From positions 1-23,938 of IMG/VR virus record IMGVR_UViG_3300029787_000327: 23,938 bases of DNA; one strand, written 5' to 3'. How positions within the stretch are numbered: position 1 is the stretch's first letter; each line of letters begins with the position of its first letter. A model generated the notes under the pieces. It did not search any database and was not told the DNA's origin. It was given only the letters and a program-made list of their open reading frames with translations. The stretch comes from a virus. This document shows positions 7,981-16,482 of this stretch, piece after piece. The position numbers and the translations under genes are program-made.

Positions 7981-8373
7981 ATGAAAGTACAGTTTTACAA
8001 AAAAATGTTTAATGGTGAAATGCGAGATTTTGCAAGAATACCAGTAACAGATACCAAAGATATTTTAGAAACACCTGTGAGGGCAAGTGATGTCGAGCGT
8101 TTTCCCAAAGAGTGGGCAGAGTATCAAAAAAATAAAAACAAAAAATCTAGTAATGAAACAATTAGTTTACCTGGATTAGCAGAGGATCAAAGAATTGAAC
8201 TTGAACTTAAAGGCATTAAAACAGTTGAAGCTTTGGCTAGTGCAAAAACTACAGTATTGCAAGGCATGGGTAATATCTACGTCACTATGCAAGAAATTGC
8301 TAAATTACAAGTTAAAGCAGACGAAAAATCAAAATCCACTTCCAAAAAATCAGAAGAAAAAAAAGAAGAGTAA
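7981..8373 (+). CDS. Helix-hairpin-helix-like head protein
   Basis: A 130-residue protein. The N-terminal half includes FPKEWAEYQ (41-49). The segment ELELKGIKTVEALASAK (about 73-89) followed by LQGMGN (93-98) looks like a helix-hairpin-helix or SAM-like fold of the kind found in small phage proteins located after the capsid gene; that link is from memory. The tail from about 113 is almost wholly Lys/Glu/Ser and probably disordered. GGAG (7972-7975) is the ribosome-binding site. A non-specific DNA- or head-binding role is inference. Confidence 0.75.
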   Translation: MKVQFYKKMFNGEMRDFARIPVTDTKDILETPVRASDVERFPKEWAEYQKNKNKKSSNETISLPGLAEDQRIELELKGIKTVEALASAKTTVLQGMGNIYVTMQEIAKLQVKADEKSKSTSKKSEEKKEE

Positions 8374-8376
8374 AAA

Positions 8377-9087
8377 ATGACAATTTTGAGTATGTGCCAG
8401 AATGTTGCTGATTTCACAGGCTTTGAAAGACCGACTTCTGTTATCTCTAATACAGACCCAATAGCAAGACAGCTTTTAGCACTTGCACAAAGAGAAGGTA
8501 AGCAATTGATGCGTGTATCTGATTGGGCAATACTTAAAAAAGAACACACATTTTCTACATCAAATGGCACAGCCGCTTATGCTTTGCCAAGTGATTTTGA
8601 CAGATTGGTTTTAGAAACATCATACAACAGATCAGATAATGATATACTGACAGGCCCTATAACCAGTTCAGAATATCAACTGGTTAATCATGGTATGGCC
8701 ACCACAGGCACAACAGAAAAATTTAGATTAAAAGCTGCATCTAATGCTTTGAAGTTTGAATTAGACCCTACACCATCATCAACACAAACTATTGGCTTTG
8801 AATATGTATCAACACAGTTCTGTCAGTCATCTGGTGGTAGTGGGCAAGCTGCGTGGGCAGCAGATACAGATACAGGCATACTAGATGAAACTACAATGGA
8901 AATGGGTATTACTTGGCGTTTCAAAGCAGCACATGGATTAGAATATGGTGAAGATTATAAACAATATCAGTTAGAGGTAAGACAGGCTGTTGCAAGAAAT
9001 GGATCATCACCTGTGTTGCAATTAGATGATGCAAGAAAACTTATTATAGGGCCATATCAATCTGATGGTAATTACGGCCTTAGTTAA
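8377..9087 (+). CDS. Putative head-tail connector / tail tube A-type protein
   Basis: A 236-residue protein starting MTILSMCQNVADFTGFERPT with a helical N-terminus (DPIARQLLALAQREGKQLMR at about 28-47), the WAIL block, and an ALPSDFDRL strand near residue 70. C-terminal helices WRFKAAHGLEYGEDYKQYQL and following would pack as in gp4/tail-tubular-A type adaptors. The call comes from size, position between head and nozzle genes, and remembered similarity to proteins in marine podophages. Its stop overlaps the next start. Confidence 0.65.
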   Translation: MTILSMCQNVADFTGFERPTSVISNTDPIARQLLALAQREGKQLMRVSDWAILKKEHTFSTSNGTAAYALPSDFDRLVLETSYNRSDNDILTGPITSSEYQLVNHGMATTGTTEKFRLKAASNALKFELDPTPSSTQTIGFEYVSTQFCQSSGGSGQAAWAADTDTGILDETTMEMGITWRFKAAHGLEYGEDYKQYQLEVRQAVARNGSSPVLQLDDARKLIIGPYQSDGNYGLS

Positions 9088-10634
9088 TGTTGCAACCACT
9101 TACAACAGCAAACAGATTTAAGGTAAAATCTACATCAGTTCCTGCTCCTATTGGCGGTTTAAACAGTCGTGACTCTGTTGATAATATGCAGCCACTGGAT
9201 GCAATTACCTTGACAAATATGTTTCCTACAGTGGGCAAGATTACACTCAGAGATGGTTACTCATCATTTTGTACAGGTGTTGGATCAGGAAATGTAGAAA
9301 CACTTATTGAACATAATGCAGGATCTAATAGGCAACTGTTAGCAGTTGGTTCAGATGGTGTTTTATATCAAATAAATACTGGATCTGCCGTATCAAAGAA
9401 AACAGGTCTGTCAAATGGCAGATTTCAAACAGCAGCATTTAATGGCAGAACATTATTTGTCAATGGCACTGATACACCTTTTTCATGGGATGGGTCATCT
9501 GCGGCAAACTTATCAATTACCTTATCAGACAGTACAAGTGCAGACAGTTTGAAAGGCGTTCATGTACATAAAAACAGAGTTTACTATTTTAGGGGAGATG
9601 AGCAAAAGTTTTATTATTCAGCCACAGTCGATACCTTTCAAGGGAATTTCACTCTATTCAACCTAGGTCTTGTTGATGATATTGGTGGCAATCTTATTCA
9701 GATAAAAACACTGACAATAGATGGTGGTGAAGGTACAGATGACCTAATAGCATTTATCATGGATTCTGGCATTGTACTTGTTTATTCAGGTGACAATCCT
9801 GGTTCTGGCTTTTCATTAAATGGATCATTCAGAATTGCAGAGCCTGTCAATGAGATAAGAGGTGCAGCTAAGTTTGGCGGTGATGTAGCTGTTATAACAT
9901 CAGAAGGTGTTGTTGCTTTATCAAAGGTATTTAACAGAGACAGAATAGGTACGCAGGCTGTAGCATTATCTGAAAAAATACGAGGTGATGTAATAGCACA
10001 GGTAAAAGAGACTAGAACATCAACAGGGTGGCAGATATTTATTGATCCTAAAGGCGATAAAATATTTATAAATTTTCCTACAGGCAATGCAACAGACCCA
10101 TATAATCAGTTTGTATTTAATCCAATAATTAACGCCTGGTGTTTGTTTCAAAACATACCTGCTGTAGTATGGGGACAGTTCAATGGTGATGTATTTTTTG
10201 GCGGTGCATCAGGTATTGTTTATAAGATAACAGGCAATGCAGATGGCACAGATGCCATTGTTGGAGATATAGCAACAGCATTTAATTATTTTAATGATAG
10301 AGGAAGTATTAAAAAGTTTTCTTCAGTAGCACCAATGTTAGAAGGTGTTGTAAGTAATATAAGCTTTTCATTTGGTGTAGCAGTCGACCATGAGCCAACA
10401 ACATTGCTTGATCTGACACCTGCACAATTTACAACTGATTTAGCTTCATGGGATGAGGCAGAGTGGGATGAGGAACACTGGGCTGATGCTGAAGGCAGTG
10501 CCATAACACAAAGACGTAAAGTTACCAACAAAATGGGTAGATCAATTTCATTAAGAATAAAAATATCATCTAGCACACAGGCAATTAGTTTTGTCAGTGC
10601 TAATTATCATATATTACCAGGAGGGCCGATTTAA
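9087..10634 (+). CDS. Putative tail nozzle (beta-propeller) protein
   Basis: A 515-residue beta-rich protein with the N-terminal VPAPIGGLNSRDSVDNM motif and repeated strand-turn units (for example LLAVGSDGVLYQINTG, RTLFVNGTDTPFSWDG, DVFFGGASGIVYKITG). These read like the blades of a propeller, as in T7 tail tubular protein B or P22 gp10-type nozzles. Position after the connector and before the fibre fits. The C-terminal region (KMGRSISLRIKISSST near 470-485) resembles the closing strands of such proteins. Start and stop each overlap the neighbouring gene by one base. Confidence 0.7.
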   Translation: MLQPLTTANRFKVKSTSVPAPIGGLNSRDSVDNMQPLDAITLTNMFPTVGKITLRDGYSSFCTGVGSGNVETLIEHNAGSNRQLLAVGSDGVLYQINTGSAVSKKTGLSNGRFQTAAFNGRTLFVNGTDTPFSWDGSSAANLSITLSDSTSADSLKGVHVHKNRVYYFRGDEQKFYYSATVDTFQGNFTLFNLGLVDDIGGNLIQIKTLTIDGGEGTDDLIAFIMDSGIVLVYSGDNPGSGFSLNGSFRIAEPVNEIRGAAKFGGDVAVITSEGVVALSKVFNRDRIGTQAVALSEKIRGDVIAQVKETRTSTGWQIFIDPKGDKIFINFPTGNATDPYNQFVFNPIINAWCLFQNIPAVVWGQFNGDVFFGGASGIVYKITGNADGTDAIVGDIATAFNYFNDRGSIKKFSSVAPMLEGVVSNISFSFGVAVDHEPTTLLDLTPAQFTTDLASWDEAEWDEEHWADAEGSAITQRRKVTNKMGRSISLRIKISSSTQAISFVSANYHILPGGPI

Positions 10635-12163
10635 TGCCGTTTTCATCAGGAACATTCTCAAGAGTACATGACTGGACATCAGACAGAGATGCAGGAATAA
10701 AAATATCTGCAAGCAGAACTGATGCTGAGTTTGATGGTATTGCTACTGGTTTGACAACCTGTATCTTAAAAGATGGCACTCAGACTTTAACAGCCATGAT
10801 ACCTTTTACATTAGGTTTAAGTGTGCCAACTGATAAAAAAATACAGCTTAGAGACAGTGCTATATTTATCAATTCATCAGCAGATGGGCAACTTAATGTG
10901 GCTGCTGATACTTCTGTAACAATTACAACACCATCATTAATAGTTTCAGGTGGAGCAGTATTTAATGAAGATTCTGCTAATGCAGATTTTAGAGTTGAGT
11001 CAAATAATAATACTCACATGATTTTTGTTGATGGTGAAAATGATAAAGTAATGATTGGGTTAGAAACACCTGACGTATTTAATGGAACAACGCCACCCTT
11101 ACAAATAGAAGGCACTGATAATAATAAAGCATCTTTATCTATTACAAGAAACTCTAATGATAATGGTCAACCTCTTTTAATACTTAGTAAAAGCAGAGGT
11201 ACAGCCGTTAACTCTGATACTATTGTTCAAGATAATGATGTTATTGGAGAAATAGTTTTTCTAGGTGCTGATGGAACTGATAGAAATAATCAAGTGGCTT
11301 CTATTTCGGCTGAAATAGATGGTACTCCTGGGACAGATGATACTCCTGGAGCATTAATTTTCAGAACAACTGCTGATGGTAGTAATTCAGCAGCAGAAAG
11401 AATGAGAATTGATAATGCAGGTGATGTAACAATAAGCAGAGCAGAAACTGATGGAACTGTAAGATTAAATTTATCTAACACAGGTTCTAATGGTTCAAGC
11501 GAATACTCAGAAATAAAATTTAATTCTACAGCAGGTTCAACTGTAACTTCTATTGTTCAACATAGAAATAACAGTGGTATGAACATAGGCACAACAACAG
11601 ACCATCCTGTAAGTATTATACAAAATAATGCACAGGCACTTACAGTAAATGCAAGTGGTGACATAGATGTTGAAACAGGTGATATATTCTTCTCTACAGC
11701 AGGTAAAGGCATCAATCTAGGTGTAACATCTAATACAGACAGCAACACACTTGACGACTATGAAGAAGGTACATGGGATGTTGCAGTAGCTTGTGGCACT
11801 TCAGGAAGTATTACAATAAGGTCAGATTATAATGAAGGATATTATAATAAAGTTGGTACATTAGTTCATGCTCAAGGCTATATTGTTGTTAGTGGTGTTA
11901 GTTCCCCTAGTGGATATATTAGTATTGGTTTACCTTTTGTTGTTGCAAATACATCAAGTGAAGGTGGAGATTGGAGTACAGCATCTGTTACAATTCAAGG
12001 TTCAGCAAAAAATGTAAATCAAATGAACGCTACACTAATTTCAGGTGGTAGTCAATCAATTTTGGTTTATGCAAGTGATGCAACTACATTACAAGCAGAT
12101 TCTGCTGAAGCAATAGCAGCAGATGATTCTATTTATTTTAGTTGTACATATAGAAGTGGATAA
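10634..12163 (+). CDS. Tail fibre / receptor-binding protein
   Basis: A 509-residue protein with a short N-terminal anchoring domain (FSRVHDWTSDRDAGIKISAS, about 8-27) of the kind that docks fibres to the tail. It is followed by long Asn/Asp/Gly/Thr-rich beta repeats containing FRVESNNNTHMIFVDGENDK and AERMRIDNAGDVTISR, patterns common in trimeric beta-helical fibres. The C-terminal domain begins around DDYEEGTWDV (about 373) and is probably the globular tip. There is no chaperone-type peptidase motif. It is likely to determine host range. The ATG overlaps the preceding stop. Confidence 0.85.
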   Translation: MPFSSGTFSRVHDWTSDRDAGIKISASRTDAEFDGIATGLTTCILKDGTQTLTAMIPFTLGLSVPTDKKIQLRDSAIFINSSADGQLNVAADTSVTITTPSLIVSGGAVFNEDSANADFRVESNNNTHMIFVDGENDKVMIGLETPDVFNGTTPPLQIEGTDNNKASLSITRNSNDNGQPLLILSKSRGTAVNSDTIVQDNDVIGEIVFLGADGTDRNNQVASISAEIDGTPGTDDTPGALIFRTTADGSNSAAERMRIDNAGDVTISRAETDGTVRLNLSNTGSNGSSEYSEIKFNSTAGSTVTSIVQHRNNSGMNIGTTTDHPVSIIQNNAQALTVNASGDIDVETGDIFFSTAGKGINLGVTSNTDSNTLDDYEEGTWDVAVACGTSGSITIRSDYNEGYYNKVGTLVHAQGYIVVSGVSSPSGYISIGLPFVVANTSSEGGDWSTASVTIQGSAKNVNQMNATLISGGSQSILVYASDATTLQADSAEAIAADDSIYFSCTYRSG

Positions 12164-12172
12164 TAAAGGAAT

Positions 12173-12193
12173 ACTCTAGTGGATTGCTAGAGT
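12173..12193 (+). other. Perfect 7-bp hairpin after the fibre gene
   Basis: ACTCTAG (12173-12179) pairs with CTAGAGT (12187-12193) around a 7-base loop. No T-run follows, so it is not a standard intrinsic terminator. It could be an RNA processing or stabilising element, or a protein-binding dyad, between the fibre gene and the next operon segment. Confidence 0.5.
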
Positions 12194-12218
12194 TGGAAGC
12201 CTAAAAAGGAGAAACAAT

Positions 12219-12533
12219 ATGGCAAATGGTGATTTAACCAAAGAAATAGAATACGATAAAATAGAAGTCGTATCAACATGGAACATACAAGTTCGTAAAG
12301 CAACAAAGGTAATGGAAGAACAGGCAGATGGTTCAAAGAAAGAACTAACACGTTCATTTCATCGTCATGTATTAGTACCATTTAGTTCACAAAAAGATAG
12401 TGATGATAAGTGGACACATACTGCTACAGATTTAAGTAGTGAAGATGCTTCTGTAAAAGCTATAGCTGAAGCTGCTTGGACTGATAATGTAAAGACTGCG
12501 TATAAAACATTTAGAGAAAGCCAATCAGTATGA
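12219..12533 (+). CDS. Unknown small protein after the tail fibre
   Basis: A 104-residue, soluble, charged protein with no transmembrane segment; I do not recognise the family. The middle reads as beta strands (KIEVVSTWNIQVRKATKVM, SFHRHVLVPFS) and the C-terminal third as helices. AAGGAG (12206-12211) is a strong ribosome-binding site. A fibre-associated or assembly role would fit its place, but nothing in the sequence shows it. The stop overlaps the next ATG by four bases. Confidence 0.75.
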   Translation: MANGDLTKEIEYDKIEVVSTWNIQVRKATKVMEEQADGSKKELTRSFHRHVLVPFSSQKDSDDKWTHTATDLSSEDASVKAIAEAAWTDNVKTAYKTFRESQSV

Positions 12534-12730
12534 GCAAAATTACAATAGACAACAATGAATATAAACTTGATGATTTATCAGAAAAAGCTAGGTCATACGC
12601 TGAACATTGCCACGATTTGCAGATAAAAATTGTCAATACACAGAAAGATTTAGAGCAGTTAGTTACTGCAAGAAATACCTATTACAACGCTTTAAAGCAA
12701 GAATTAGAAACACCACAAGCGGCTGAGTAA
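12530..12730 (+). CDS. Small coiled-coil phage protein (DUF6447-like)
   Basis: A 66-residue protein with the N-terminal ITIDNNEYKLDDLSEKA block followed by a heptad-like helix (QIKIVNTQKDLEQLVTARN) ending in YYNALKQEL. This layout recalls the small DUF6447 family of marine phages, from memory. There is no signal peptide or membrane helix. It is coupled to both neighbours by ATGA and one-base overlaps. Function unknown. Confidence 0.75.
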   Translation: MSKITIDNNEYKLDDLSEKARSYAEHCHDLQIKIVNTQKDLEQLVTARNTYYNALKQELETPQAAE

Positions 12731-12927
12731 TGGCAAGAAAGTCTGTGCAAACTGTTGAGAGTGATTTGAAGTCACATGAAAGAGAATGTGAAATACGCTA
12801 TCAGTCTATCCTGACACAGATTGAGAAAATAGATAAACGCATATTTAGAATGGAAGGGTTAATACTAGCATCCACAGTGACTGTCTTTGGGTCTGCTGCC
12901 AGTTTGTTTGTCATTCTTTTGAATTGA
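12730..12927 (+). CDS. Coiled coil plus C-terminal membrane anchor (XhlA-like)
   Basis: A 65-residue protein. Residues 1-42 are hydrophilic and predicted coiled coil (SILTQIEKIDKRIFRMEG). Residues 43-64 form one hydrophobic helix (LILASTVTVFGSAASLFVIL) at the very C-terminus. This architecture matches haemolysin XhlA-type accessory lysis proteins of phages, which act at the inner membrane beside a holin. With the two following membrane or exported proteins it may form an accessory lysis set apart from the lysozyme. Role inferred from architecture. Confidence 0.75.
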   Translation: MARKSVQTVESDLKSHERECEIRYQSILTQIEKIDKRIFRMEGLILASTVTVFGSAASLFVILLN

Positions 12928-12930
12928 TAA

Positions 12931-13413
12931 ATGATAGATCCGATTACACTAGGTGCAGCAGTTAGTACTGCTACTACCTGCTATAAGACTGTGGTGTCAA
13001 TGATTCAAGCAGGAAAAGAGTTTGAAGATTGTTCATCTACCCTTGGTAAATGGATGGGTGCTGTTTCTGATATAAATAACATACATAAAAATGCAAATAA
13101 CCCTTCAACATTAGATAAACTTTTTAATGGTTCAATAGAACAAGTAGCTATAGAAAGTTTTACAGCTAAGAAAAAAATACAAAAACAAAGAGAAGAACTG
13201 AAAAACTGGTTAATAGGCCATTACGGCTTACAGGCTTACGATGACCTACTGAGAGAAGAAGGGCGTATTAGAAAGGCAAGACAAGAAGCAATCTATGCCA
13301 AAGAAGAAAAACAGCGAGCCATAAGAGACTACAGTATAATGGGAATTGCCATATTAATAGGTTTAAGTGGCATTGGTTGGATGATCTGGATTGTTAGCAA
13401 GAGTGTATCGTGA
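12931..13413 (+). CDS. Conserved phage protein with C-terminal membrane helix
   Basis: A 160-residue protein. The start MIDPITLGAAVSTATTCYKT and the internal REELKNWLIGHYGLQAYDDL block followed by EEGRIRKARQEAIYAKE recall a protein widespread in marine phages, from memory. The middle is helical and highly charged. Residues 135-156 (SIMGIAILIGLSGIGWMIWI) form one transmembrane helix. It directly precedes an exported small Cys-rich protein with an overlapping start, so the two could form a spanin-like or envelope pair; that is inference, and classic inner spanins carry the helix at the N-terminus instead. Confidence 0.75.
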   Translation: MIDPITLGAAVSTATTCYKTVVSMIQAGKEFEDCSSTLGKWMGAVSDINNIHKNANNPSTLDKLFNGSIEQVAIESFTAKKKIQKQREELKNWLIGHYGLQAYDDLLREEGRIRKARQEAIYAKEEKQRAIRDYSIMGIAILIGLSGIGWMIWIVSKSVS

Positions 13414-13712
13414 TAATTACGCTGTATAATTTTATCTACTATTTTTTGATATTTTTCTGCATTATATCTTTTCTGCTTGTCGTGGCTTTTGCAAGAGATA
13501 AGGAACATACAACCTGTAGATTGGCAAAACAGTTACTAGAAAATAAAACCAGAGTTTGTATCTTTGTTGGTGCGAATAATACTCAATGGAATGAATATGT
13601 GCCTATTGGTGCAGGTGAGTGTCCAAGAGAAATACGTTGTAAGTATAGGCCGAATGAAAAGCCTTTTACTTTAAAGAATGTTATTAAAAGTATTAAAGAT
13701 TCATTTAAGTAA
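13410..13712 (+). CDS. Small exported Cys-rich protein
   Basis: A 100-residue protein read from a GTG that overlaps the previous stop by four bases. The N-terminal 27 residues are strongly hydrophobic and end in VVAFA before RDKEH, which looks like a signal peptide with an A-x-A cleavage site. The mature part has four cysteines (36, 50, 71, 77), enough for two disulphides, and the motif RVCIFVGANNTQW. It should act in the periplasm or at the envelope. A lysis-partner (outer spanin-like) or superinfection role is possible; no lipobox is visible. Confidence 0.75.
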   Translation: MIITLYNFIYYFLIFFCIISFLLVVAFARDKEHTTCRLAKQLLENKTRVCIFVGANNTQWNEYVPIGAGECPREIRCKYRPNEKPFTLKNVIKSIKDSFK

Positions 13713-14185
13713 TGTTGCAGATATTATTAAACAGAGATGACTATGTTTCGGCATGGGTACAGTCTAAGCTTAAAGGCTTTTTATTTAACGACTGTAAAGC
13801 CATAGGAATTATTAAAAATCAAAAGCTTATAGCAGCCGTTGTCTATTCTAATTTAAGAGATGGACAGATAGAAGCAACAATTGTTGTTGAAGATAAAAAC
13901 TGGGCTAATAAATCAATATTGTATGCCTTGTTTGCTTACCCTTTTAAGCAATGTAACTGCCATAGAATATTAGTGACAGTTAGGGATAATAATAACAAAT
14001 CCATTAAGTTAGCCAAGAAACTTGGTTTTAAACATGAAGGGAAACTCAGACAGATGTTTCCACCACATGATGCCGTCTTACTTGGTATGTTAAGAAGTGA
14101 ATGTAAATGGTTGAATATAAAGGAAAATAAAAAATGGGAAAATCTAGACCGCAAGCTCCACCCACACCGAATCCGTCAGATTTGA
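13712..14185 (+). CDS. GNAT-family N-acetyltransferase
   Basis: A 157-residue protein with the GNAT fold signature of RimJ/RimL type. Strands run from about residue 32 to 60, the central strand HRILVTVRDNNNKSIKLAKK (84-103) leads into the motif A/B helix, and KLGFKHEGKLRQ (103-114) precedes DAVLLGMLRSECKWL (120-134). It would transfer an acetyl group from acetyl-CoA to an amine on a protein or small molecule; the substrate is unknown. Such acyltransferases occur among virion genes of marine podophages, from memory. The C-terminal 18 residues are read from the first 52 bases of the next gene in another frame and look like an add-on. Confidence 0.8.
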   Translation: MLQILLNRDDYVSAWVQSKLKGFLFNDCKAIGIIKNQKLIAAVVYSNLRDGQIEATIVVEDKNWANKSILYALFAYPFKQCNCHRILVTVRDNNNKSIKLAKKLGFKHEGKLRQMFPPHDAVLLGMLRSECKWLNIKENKKWENLDRKLHPHRIRQI

Positions 14186-15069
14186 TCGCAGCCGATGCCG
14201 CTGCTAACAGGATAACGCAGTTTACACCTTATGGTAATCTGCTATTTGGCAGTGTAGGAGATCAGGGGCAGTTTGTACAAGGGCAAGTGCCAGAGGGTGG
14301 TTCTGCTGCTGCCTTTACACAGGAGACACCTTTTCAAAGTGATTTGAGGGCATTACAGGAAAATTTAGGAGTAGGTTTAGCTACTGAAGCAGGGCAACAG
14401 TTTGATCAGTTAGCAGCACAAACACCATTTGATTTTACGCAAGGTCTACCAGAATATTCATTCCAAGATGCGACTAATTTACCTGCATTACCAACTGACT
14501 TTGAAGATACCAGAAAACAGGTAACACAATCTGTTTTTGATAGACAGTTGGGATTGCTACAGCCACAGTTTACAAAACAAAAAGAAGATCTTGCACAGAA
14601 CCTTGCTAATCGTGGAATACCTGTTGGCTCTGAAGCTTATAACTCTGCAACAAACAGATTAGACACACAACAGTCTGAACAGACACAGAGACTTGCACAG
14701 GCTGCTGATGTTGCAGGAGGTGCAGAGGCTTCAAGAACATTTGGATTGACTATGCAAGCAAGAAATCAGGCTATAGCTGATCAGTTGAGAGCAAATGATT
14801 TAAGCAACATGGCAAGACAGGCACAACTCAATGAGCGTATTGGATTAAGAGGACAGGGTTTCAATGAACTAGCAGCCTTGTTAGGTGGCCCACAAATACA
14901 GCAACCAACATTCTTTGCTCCAAGTGCAGTTAATACATTAGGTGCAAATCAGTTGGCAATGAGTGGTGCAAACAATGCGTTTAATCAGGGAATGAACACT
15001 TATTCAAGTGGTCTTGGAGGACTATTTGATCTGGCAGGGTCACTCGGTTCTGCATACATATTGAGGTAA
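14134..15069 (+). CDS. Probable internal virion (DNA ejection) protein 1
   Basis: A 311-residue protein beginning MGKSRPQAPPTPNPSDLIAA, a Pro-rich start I recall from marine podophage virion proteins. The centre is Gln/Ala-rich helix (for example LAQNLANRGIPVGSEAYNSA at about 152-171), and the C-terminus is Gly/Ser/Leu-rich and mildly hydrophobic (SGLGGLFDLAGSLGSAYIL). First of three consecutive large helical genes placed between tail and lysis genes, as for ejection proteins of P22- and T7-like phages. The ATG at 14134 has AAAGGA (14119-14124) upstream although it lies 52 bases inside the GNAT gene. Confidence 0.65.
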   Translation: MGKSRPQAPPTPNPSDLIAADAAANRITQFTPYGNLLFGSVGDQGQFVQGQVPEGGSAAAFTQETPFQSDLRALQENLGVGLATEAGQQFDQLAAQTPFDFTQGLPEYSFQDATNLPALPTDFEDTRKQVTQSVFDRQLGLLQPQFTKQKEDLAQNLANRGIPVGSEAYNSATNRLDTQQSEQTQRLAQAADVAGGAEASRTFGLTMQARNQAIADQLRANDLSNMARQAQLNERIGLRGQGFNELAALLGGPQIQQPTFFAPSAVNTLGANQLAMSGANNAFNQGMNTYSSGLGGLFDLAGSLGSAYILR

Positions 15070-15072
15070 AGA

Positions 15073-16482
15073 ATGACAACAGGATTAACATTACAGCAGG
15101 CTCTTATGAGTCCGACAATGAGACAACTTTCAGCACCTTTAAAGAATCCTTCTGCAAACATACAACCTTTAGCACAGCCAATGGCACAATCTATGGCACA
15201 GGGGCAAGGGCCATCATTTAGGTTTCAAAACCTCAATCGTGCTTTTCAGTTAGACCCAAGAAACACACTTGCTAATACCTTAATGCAACAAGGCATGAGA
15301 GGTGGCCCAGTAAGGACACCATTAGAGGGTATAGGACGGCTTTCTCAATCGCTTGTGGCAGCGATGCTTCAGAAAAGGGGATTGGATAGACTTGAACAAC
15401 AGGAAACTGCAACACAATCTGATTTACAAGCACAACAAGATGCTATTACTGGAACTTTACCTGCTAACTTGCAAAGTATATTTACAGGCCCTGCAACTGC
15501 ACAAAGTTTAAGTACACTTCAACAGTTTCAAATTAATCGTGCGTTGCAACCAACTAAAGATGTTAAAACCGCAGATATAGTTGATGGTGGAACATTAAAT
15601 CCTATGTTAAAAGGTTCTGTACTTAAAATTTTAAAAACAAATGAAGATACTACTGATTTTGAAATATTACAAAAAGCACCTGTTGATCCAAAGACACCAA
15701 ACCAAAAAGAGGTTTTTAATAGGCTTACAAACATGCCTGAATTTGCTTCTAATGAAGATATTTCTAACAATGAAAACTTGATACCTCTTGTTAAAGGTAT
15801 GCGTATAAGTCTTGGTTCTGATGGTAATTTTGAATTAGTTGAAGGATTGTCAGGGCAAACAGGTAGTGAATTATCAAAGCCATCAAAGAAAACTTTAGAA
15901 GGAGATATAATTGAAGGTGTTGAAAGTGTTTCAAAACTAAATGATTTGCTAAATGATTTCAAGCCTGAGTTTTTTGAATATGAAACTATAATTGGCGGTT
16001 TTGTACAAGGATTGAAAGAAAAGTTTCAGGCCTCAACACCAGAAGAAGCAGCAAAATTTAAAGATTATAGAGATTTTATTTCAAAGCTTTCAAGAACTTC
16101 AGCACTTGAGATAAATAAATTATATGGTGCAGCTTTATCACAAGGCGAAAATGCTAGAGCCGCAACATTTATTCCAAGTCCTAATGATGCACCATCTGTT
16201 GCACAATCAAAATTACAACAGGCTGTTAGAGAAGCAAAAAGAGGTCTTGCCAGAAAATCATATATTCTTAAAAATGGTTTATTACCTAAAATTAGAAATA
16301 AAGACGATCCTAATAAAGACTTTGCAGATATTATTCCTTTAACTGATATTGATAATATTATTGAAAACAAAGGAGTTGAATTAGCACAGCAATTTAAACA
16401 ACAAAATCCACAAGCTACAGAACAACAAGTAGATAGTTTTGTTTTAAAAGAATTACAAAATGAATTTGGGTTGGTATTCTAA
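15073..16482 (+). CDS. Probable internal virion (DNA ejection) protein 2
   Basis: A 469-residue protein with no membrane helices. The N-terminal third is Gln/Met/Ala/Pro-rich (for example PLAQPMAQSMAQGQG near 32-46), followed by a long helix with many Gln. The C-terminal domain (about 270-469) is helical and charged, ending in AEVA-type amphipathic helices and FVLKELQNEFGLVF. I do not recognise an enzyme domain. Position between two other helical virion-protein candidates supports an ejection or core role. Three bases separate it from the previous gene, and its stop overlaps the next ATG. Confidence 0.6.
   Translation: MTTGLTLQQALMSPTMRQLSAPLKNPSANIQPLAQPMAQSMAQGQGPSFRFQNLNRAFQLDPRNTLANTLMQQGMRGGPVRTPLEGIGRLSQSLVAAMLQKRGLDRLEQQETATQSDLQAQQDAITGTLPANLQSIFTGPATAQSLSTLQQFQINRALQPTKDVKTADIVDGGTLNPMLKGSVLKILKTNEDTTDFEILQKAPVDPKTPNQKEVFNRLTNMPEFASNEDISNNENLIPLVKGMRISLGSDGNFELVEGLSGQTGSELSKPSKKTLEGDIIEGVESVSKLNDLLNDFKPEFFEYETIIGGFVQGLKEKFQASTPEEAAKFKDYRDFISKLSRTSALEINKLYGAALSQGENARAATFIPSPNDAPSVAQSKLQQAVREAKRGLARKSYILKNGLLPKIRNKDDPNKDFADIIPLTDIDNIIENKGVELAQQFKQQNPQATEQQVDSFVLKELQNEFGLVF

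Noticed and set aside
9087-12163. Tape-measure or long-tail genes
   Set aside because: No long Ala/Leu heptad protein, tail tube or baseplate pattern is present; the layout fits a short tail.
12173-12193. Intrinsic terminator after the tail fibre gene
   Set aside because: The hairpin is perfect but it is followed by TGGAAGCC rather than a T-run.
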